A stretch of 64,000 nucleotides of DNA from positions 35,772,493-35,836,492 of the forward strand of contig OX328108.1 in assembly GCA_946811185.2 (NCBI GenBank), given 5' to 3'. The DNA comes from Hippopus hippopus. Taxonomy: Eukaryota > Mollusca > Bivalvia > Cardiida > Cardiidae. Below the pieces are notes generated by a model. The model did not search any database. It was not told the origin of the DNA and was given only the letters and a program-made list of their open reading frames with translations. Positions 57,519-64,000 of the stretch are shown here, one piece after another (position 1 is the stretch's first letter; the number at the start of each line of letters is the position of its first letter). Made by a program: the position numbers and the translations under genes.

Positions 57519-60500
57519 ATTGATACTTTAAATATGCTAAGATGATCAATGTACTGTGTAGAAACCCCAGAAAACAAGAAAATAATGTCACAAGTGGCCA
57601 AAAAAGACTGAAAACTCTTTCAGTAGCAACTGATTTCTATTGCATAAATCAAACAAAGGGAACTAAATTTTATTATTATTTTTTTTAATCTCTTTTTACC
57701 GTAACAAGAAACCCAGTTACATTCACAACCGTCTCATAGGTGCCAGTTACGCACCCGCGAAAACACAAAAAATCGACTTACGGCACATTCCATAGCAGAC
57801 GACACCTGTTGCTTAAGTCAAATATAGGGAATTTTTTTTGTTCTTTTTTATCTTACTAGGGCCATTTTATTGGCATTGATACTTTGAATATGCTCAGATG
57901 ATCAATGTACAGTGTAGAAACCGCAAAAAATAAGAAAATAATGTCACAAGTGGCTGAAAAAGAATGAAAACTCTTTCAGTAGCAACTGATTTCTATTGCA
58001 TAAATCAAACAAAGGGAACTAAATTTTATTATTTTTTTAATCTCTTTTTACCGTAACAAGAACCCAATTACGTTGACTACTCTCTCATACGTGCCAGTTA
58101 TGCGCCCGCGAAAACATGAAAAATCGACTTACGGCACATTCCATAGCAGACGACACCTGTTGCTTAAGTCCAATATAGGGAATTTTTTTTGTTCGTTTTT
58201 ATCTTACTAGGCCCATTGAAATGGCACTGATACTTTGAATATGCTCAGATGATCAATGTACAGTGTAGAAACCCCATAAGATAATGTCACAAGTGCCTAA
58301 AAAAGACTGAAAACTCTTTCAGTACAACTGATTTCTATTGCATCAATCAAACAAAGGAAACTAAATTTTTATTATTTTTTTTTAATCTCTTTTATACCGT
58401 GACAAGAAATCCAGTTGCATTGACTACCGTTCTATACCTGCCAGTTATGACCCCGCGAAAACATGAAAAATCGACTTACGGCACATTCCATAGCAGACGA
58501 CACCTGTTGCTTAAGTCAAATATAGGGAATTTTTTTTGTTCTTTTTTATCTTACTAGGGCCATTTTATTGGCATTGATACTTTGAATATGCTCAGATGAT
58601 CAATGTACAGTGTAGAAACCCCAGAAAAGAAGAAAATAATGTCACAAGCGGCCAAAAAAGACTGAAAATTCTTTCAGTAGCAACTGATTTCTATTGCATA
58701 AATCAAACAAAGGGAACTAAATTTTATTATTATTTTTTTTAATCTCTTTTTACTGTAACAAGAAACCCAGTTACATTCACTACCGACTCATACGTGCCAG
58801 TTACGCACCCGCGAAAACACGAAAAATCGACTTACGACACATTCCATAGCAGACGACACCTCTTGCTTAAGTCAAATATAGGGAATTTTTTTTGTTCTTT
58901 TTTGTTTTACTAGGGCCATTGAAATGGCATTGATACTTTGAATATGCTAAGATGATCAATGTACAGTGTAGAAACCCCAGAAAATAAGAAAATAATGTCA
59001 CAAGTGGCTGAAAAAGACTGAAAACTCTTTTAGTAGCAACTGATTTCTATTGCATAAATCAAACAAAGGGAACTAAATTTTTACGTTTTTTGTAAGCTCT
59101 TTTTACAGTAACAAGAAACCCAGTTACGTTGACTACTGTCTCATACGTGCCAGTTACGCACCCGCGAACACACGAAAAATCGACTTACGGCACATTCCAT
59201 AGCAGACGACACCTGTTGCTTAAGTCAAATATAGGGAATTTTTTTTGTTCTTTTTTATCTTACTAGGCCCATTTTATTGGCATTGATACTTTGAATATGC
59301 TCAGATGATCAATATACAGTGTAGAAACCCCAGAAAATAATGTCACAAGTGGCTGAAAAAGACTGAAAACTCTTTTAGTAGCAACTGATTTCTATTGCAT
59401 AAATCAAACAAAGGGAAGTAAATTTTATTATTATTTTTTTTTATTCTCTTTTTACCGTAACAAGAAACACAGTTACGTTGACTACCGTCTCATACGTGCC
59501 AGGTACGCACCCGCAAAAACACGAAAAATCGACTTACGGCACATTCCATAGCAGACGACACCTGTTGCTTAAGTCAAATATAGGGAATTATTTTTGTTCT
59601 TTTTTATCTTACTAGGGCCATTTTATTGGCATTGATACTTTGAATATGCTCAGATGATCAATATACAGTGTAGAAACCCCAGAAGATAATGTCACAAGTG
59701 GCTGAAAAAGACTGAAAACTCTTTCAGTAGCAACTGATTTTTATTGCATAAATCAAACAAAGGGAACTACATTTTTATTATTTTTTTTTTAATCTCTTTT
59801 TATACCGTGACAAGAAATCCAGTTGCGTTGACTACCGTCCCATACGTGCCAGTTATGCGCCCGCGAAAACATGAAAAATCGACTTACGGAACATTCCATA
59901 GCAGACGACACCTGTTGCCTTAGTCAAATATAGGGAATTTTTTTTGTTCTTTTTTATCTTACTAGGCCCATTGAAATGGCATTGATACTTTGAATATGCT
60001 CAGATGATCAATGTACAGTGTAGAAACCCCAGAAAAGAAGAAAATAATGTCACAAGTGGCCAAAAAAGACTGAAAACTCTTTCAGTAGCAACTGATTTCT
60101 ATTGCATAAATCAAACAAAGGGAACTAAATTTTTATTTTTTTTGTAATCTCTTTTTTTTCCGTAAGAAGAAACCCAGTTACGTTGACTACTCTCTCATAC
60201 GTGCCAGTTACACACCCTGCAAAACACGAAAAATTGACTTACGGCACATTCCATAGCAGACGACACCTCTTGCTTGAGTCAAATATAGGGAATTTTTTTT
60301 GTTCTTTTTTATCTTACTAGGCCCATTTTATTGGCATTGATACTTTGAATATGCTCAGATGATCAATGTACAGTGTAGAAACCTCAGAAAATAATGTCAC
60401 AAGTGGCTGAAAAAGACTTAAAACTCTTTTAGTAGCAACTGATTTCTATTGCATAAATCAAACAAAGGGAACTAAATTTTTTTTTTTTTTTTTTTAATCT

Positions 60501-61361
60501 CTTTTTACCGTAACAATAAACCGAGTTACGTTGACTACTGTCTCATACGTGCCAGTTACGCACCCGGGAAAACACGAAAAATCGACTTACGGCACATTCC
60601 ATAGGAGACGACACCTGTTGCTTAAGTCAAATATAGGGAATTTTTTTTGTTCTTTTTTATCTTACTAGGGCCATTGAAATGGCATTGATACTTTGAATAT
60701 GCTCAGATGATCAATGTACAGTGTAGAAACCCCAGAAGATAATGTCACAAGTGCCTAAAAAAGACTGAAAACTCTTTCAGTAGCAACTGATTTCTATTGC
60801 ATCAATCAAACAAAGGGAACTAAATTTTTACTTTTTTTGTAATCTCTTTTTTTTCCGTAACAAGAAACCCAGTTACGTTGACTACCGTCTCATACGTGCC
60901 AGTTACGCACCCGTGAAAACACGAAAAAGCGACTTACGGCACATTCCATAGCAGACAACACCTGTTGCTTAAGTCAAATATAGGGAATTTTTTTTGTTCC
61001 TTTTATCTTACTAGGGCCATCTTATTGGCATTGATACTTTGAATATGCTCAGATGATCAATGTACAGTGTAGAAACCCCAGAAAATAATGTCACAAGTGG
61101 CTGAAAAAGACTGAAAACTCTTTTAGTATCAACTGATTTCTATTGCATAAATCAAACAAAGGGAACTAAATTTTTATTATTTTTTTTTTAATCTCTTTTT
61201 ATACCGTGACAAGAAATCCAGTTGCATTGACTACCGTCCCATACGTGCCAGTTATGCGCCCGCGAAAACATGAAAAATCGACTTACGGCACATTCCATAG
61301 CAGACGACACCTGTTGCCTAAGTCAAATATAGGGAATTTTTTTTTTTCGTTTTCTCTTACC
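57519..61361 (+). repeat. Monomer block, ~11 units (longest)
   Basis: 3.84 kb. Contains both subtypes. A long T-run at 60,478-60,495 marks one unit. Confidence 0.9.
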
Positions 61362-62370
61362 AGGGCCATTGAATTGGTTACGATGACTATCGCACCCATA
61401 CGTGACCATTACGTGCTGTGCATAAAATCATAAAATCAACTAGGACACTTTCGGAGGCAACTGATACCTGTTGCACAAATCAAAGAAAGGTAAACCAAAT
61501 TCGTTTTCTTACCAGGGTCACGAAAAACATTGAACCAATTTTGGTGACCGTGTGAGTCATAAGTCGATTTTATGTTTAACCGCTGCGCAAAAACATTGAT
61601 TCAGAAGCAACGGGTTGCTGTTGCATAAACTTTTTCCAATAAGAAATCTTGTTCTTGTTTGAAGAATTTAGAAATAGTCCAATGAAATACAATAAGATGT
61701 AAGAATGACTAATAATAAAAATAGGTAAAATAGATAAAATGGCAAAGTTGGGGATTAAACCTTTGACCATCAGGACCCAAAAAAGGTCTTGGTGCAGGGG
61801 TCAAACCCTCTTTGCGATTGAATAGGCTCAAATGACCCGAAGATTTAACATAGATATACAGAGATTTCCCCCCCTTCCAATCTGCCAATCAAATCTCAGG
61901 CCTCTATTAAATTATCCAATCACAGAAGCTTTTAGAAAATCAAAATGGCGTCCAATCAGCCAATCAAATCTCATCCCTCTCTTCAAATTATCCAATCAGA
62001 AAAGCTTTGCGAAATTCAATATTGCGCCCAATCAGCCAATCAAATTGTTGACAAACCCACAAAATCATCCAATCAGAAAGCTTTGAGCCATGTGAAATGG
62101 CGCCCGAAAATATCGATAGAAAACAGTGAACAAGAATCGGCATAAAAGTGGATTTTAAGTCTTCTTTTAAGGCTGTTATGCAGTCCTTGGCAAACTGCCA
62201 GGCATGCACCTTCCACACATGCCAGATTTCACTGAAAATGGGCGAAAATTTAAGAAAACAGGGTGACAGAAGACCTTGTTTTGATGCCTTCTAGCACCTT
62301 GCAAGAGTGACTTCCCCTGATCTCTTGATTCGATTTGCTTTTCTAATTCAGGCAAACTGCCATACTGTAC
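61362..62370 (+). repeat. Promoter-like module, copy 14 (1,009 bp)
   Basis: Shares cttcttttaagg with copy 13. Private changes are attgttgacaaac and gccatgtgaaatgg. It has cagtccttgg and cttctagcacc. Confidence 0.92.
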
Positions 62371-64000
62371 ATTGATACTTTAAATATGCTAAGATGATCA
62401 ATGTACAGTGTAGAAACCCCAGTAAACAAGAAAATAATGTCACAAGTGGCTGAAAAAGACTGAAAACTCTTTCAGTAGCAACTGATTTCTATTGCATAAA
62501 TCAAACAAAGGGAACTAAATTTTTACTTTTTTTGTAGCCTCATTTTACCGTAACAAGAAACCCAGTTACGTTGACTACTGTCTCATACGTGCCAGTTACG
62601 CACCCGGGAAAACACGAAAAATCGACTGACGGCACATTCCATAGCAGACGACACCTGTTGCTTAAGTCAAACATAGGAAATTTTTTTTATTCGTTTTTAT
62701 CTTACTAGGCCCATTGAAATGGCATTGATACTTTGAATATGCTCAGATGATCAACGTACAATGTAGAAACCCCAGAAAATAAGAAAATAATGTCACAAGG
62801 GGCTGAAAAAGACTGAAAACTCTTTCAGTAGCAACTGATTTCTATTGCATAAATCAAACAAAGGGAACTAAATTTTTACTTTTTTTGTAATCTCTTTTTA
62901 CCTTAACAAGAAACCCAGTTACGTTGACTACTGTCTCATACATGCCAGTTCCGTACCCGCGAAAACACGAAAAATCGACTTACGGCACATTCCATAGCAG
63001 ACGACACCTCTTGCTTAAGTCAAATATAGGGAATTTTTTTTGTTCTTTTTTATCTTACTAGGGCCATTTTATTGGCATTGATACTTTGAATGTACAGTGT
63101 AGAAACCCCAGAAAATAATGTCACAAGTGGCTGAAAAAGACTGAAAACTCTTTCAGTAGCAACTGATTTCTATTGCATAAATCAAACAAAGGGAACTAAA
63201 TTTTTACTTTTTTTGTAATCTCTTTTTACCGTAACAAGAAACCCAGTTACGTTGACTACCGTCTCATACATGGCAGTTACGCATCCGCGAAAACACGAAA
63301 AATCGACTTACGGCACATTCCATAGCAGACGACACCTTTTGCTTAAGTCAAATATAGGGAATTTTTTTTGTTCTTTTTTATCTTACTAGGGCCATTTTAT
63401 TGGCATTGATACTTTGAATATGCTCAGATGATCAATGTACAGTGTAGAAACCCCAGAAAATAAGAAAATAATGTCACAAGTGGCTGAAAAAGACTTAAAA
63501 CTCTTTCAGTAGCGACTGATTTCTATTGCATAAATCAAACAAAGGGTACTAAATTTTATTATTTTTTTAATCTCTTCTTACCGTAACAAGAAACACAGTT
63601 ACGTTGACTACCGTCTCATACGTGCTAGTTACGGACCCGCGAAAACTCGAAAAATCGACTTACGGCACAGTCCATAGCAGACGACACCTGTTGCTTAAGT
63701 CAAATATAGGGAATTTTTTTTGTTCGTTTTTATCTTACTAGGCCCATTGAAATGGCATTGATACTTTGAATATGCTCAGATGATCAACGTACAATGTAGA
63801 AACCCCAGAAAATAAGAAAATAATGTCACAAGTGGCTGAAAAAGACTGAAAACTCTTTCAGTAGCAACTGATTTCTATTGCATAAATCAAACAAAGGGAA
63901 CTAAATTTTATTATTTTTTTAATCTCTGTTTACCGTAACAAGAAACCCAGTTACGTTGACTTCCGTCTCATACGTGCCAGTTACGCACCCGCGAAAACAC
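62371..64000 (+). repeat. Monomer block, at least 4.7 units, cut by window end
   Basis: All type A units. One unit near 63,091 lacks 15 bases (atgctcagatgatca). The array is still running at the last base. Confidence 0.9.

Larger units (their letters stand above)
21527..64000 (+). repeat. Nested higher-order tandem array (satellite) of ~348-bp dimers with 1.01-kb promoter-like modules, truncated by window end
   Basis: About 42.5 kb of head-to-tail repeats, all in one orientation. The ~348-bp monomer has a CpG-rich segment (catacgtgccagttacgcac, then cgaaaaatcgacttacgg), the half-1 core (agcagacgacacctgttgc), a T-tract (gttcttttttatcttac), then the half-2 core (agcaactgatttctattgc) and a second T-tract. 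The two halves align with each other, so the monomer is a diverged dimer of ~170-bp units. Two subtypes alternate. Type A has accgtaacaagaaacccagt and gttacgcacc. Type B has ataccgtgacaagaaatcca, gttatgcgcc and gttgcctaagtc. Fourteen 1.01-kb modules interrupt the array, each directly after a type B half-1. Spacing between modules is 1.01 kb plus whole multiples of ~348 bp. About 80 monomers are estimated in total. No transposon interrupts the array, which suggests ongoing homogenisation. It continues past 64,000. Confidence 0.95.

Noticed and set aside
23738..62218. 76-codon minus-strand frame across the CCAAT cluster (WRVHAWQF...)
   Set aside because: It is open in many copies but overlaps promoter-like motifs on the other strand, has no domain or start context, and its conservation follows the youth of the array.
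21595..64000. CENP-B box in the CpG patch
   Set aside because: The reverse strand reads ttcgtgttttcgcgggt, which resembles the TTCG....A..CGGG core, but the spacing is one base too long and the central A is absent.
21527..64000. CRISPR array, rDNA or histone cluster as explanation for the tandem repeats
   Set aside because: Units are ~348 bp without spacer structure, have no rRNA-like or histone-coding sequence, and the context is eukaryotic.

Overview
This is non-genic, AT-rich eukaryotic DNA. Its tRNA-derived SINEs, short snap-back hairpin families, TTAA-flanked MITEs and CR1/Jockey-group LINE together suggest a lophotrochozoan, most likely a mollusc and possibly a bivalve. That placement is inference from repeat types; no host gene gives a species name. 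I find no convincing intact host protein gene.

Layout. Positions 1-21,500 are a mosaic of old and young transposons. They include a SINE with a perfect 14-bp target duplication (740-1050) and a decayed 4-kb Tc1/mariner-superfamily element with terminal inverted repeats of nearly 0.6 kb (1826-5895). A 3.2-kb LINE with endonuclease and reverse transcriptase, broken by several lesions, lies on the minus strand (about 6300-9820). From about 9.9 to 19.7 kb there is a dense cluster of nested MITEs, SINEs and palindromic hairpins.

Positions 21,527-64,000, and beyond the window edge, are one uninterrupted head-to-tail tandem array. The basic unit is about 348 bp and is itself a diverged dimer of roughly 170-bp sub-repeats. 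The array is punctuated by 14 copies of a 1,008-1,012-bp module placed inside a particular monomer subtype. Gaps between modules are whole multiples of about 348 bp (2, 7, 10, 10, 2, 3, 4, 6, 4, 7, 2, 4 and 11 units).

Each module carries three tandem 75-bp repeats with up to nine same-strand CCAAT boxes and YY1-like ATGGCG motifs. These are followed by a TATCGATA (DRE) motif, a CATAAAAG TATA-like box and a leader ending in a splice-acceptor-like tract. The arrangement looks like a Pol II promoter amplified inside a satellite. It is the most unusual thing in the window, and transcription is untested. Diagnostic variants are shuffled among modules in all four combinations, which points to gene conversion or unequal exchange. 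One 2.4-kb segment has been copied 5,148 bp away with only about a dozen differences seen by eye.

Limits: family names come from motifs read by eye. Repeat boundaries outside the array are approximate, and monomer counts come mostly from spacing.
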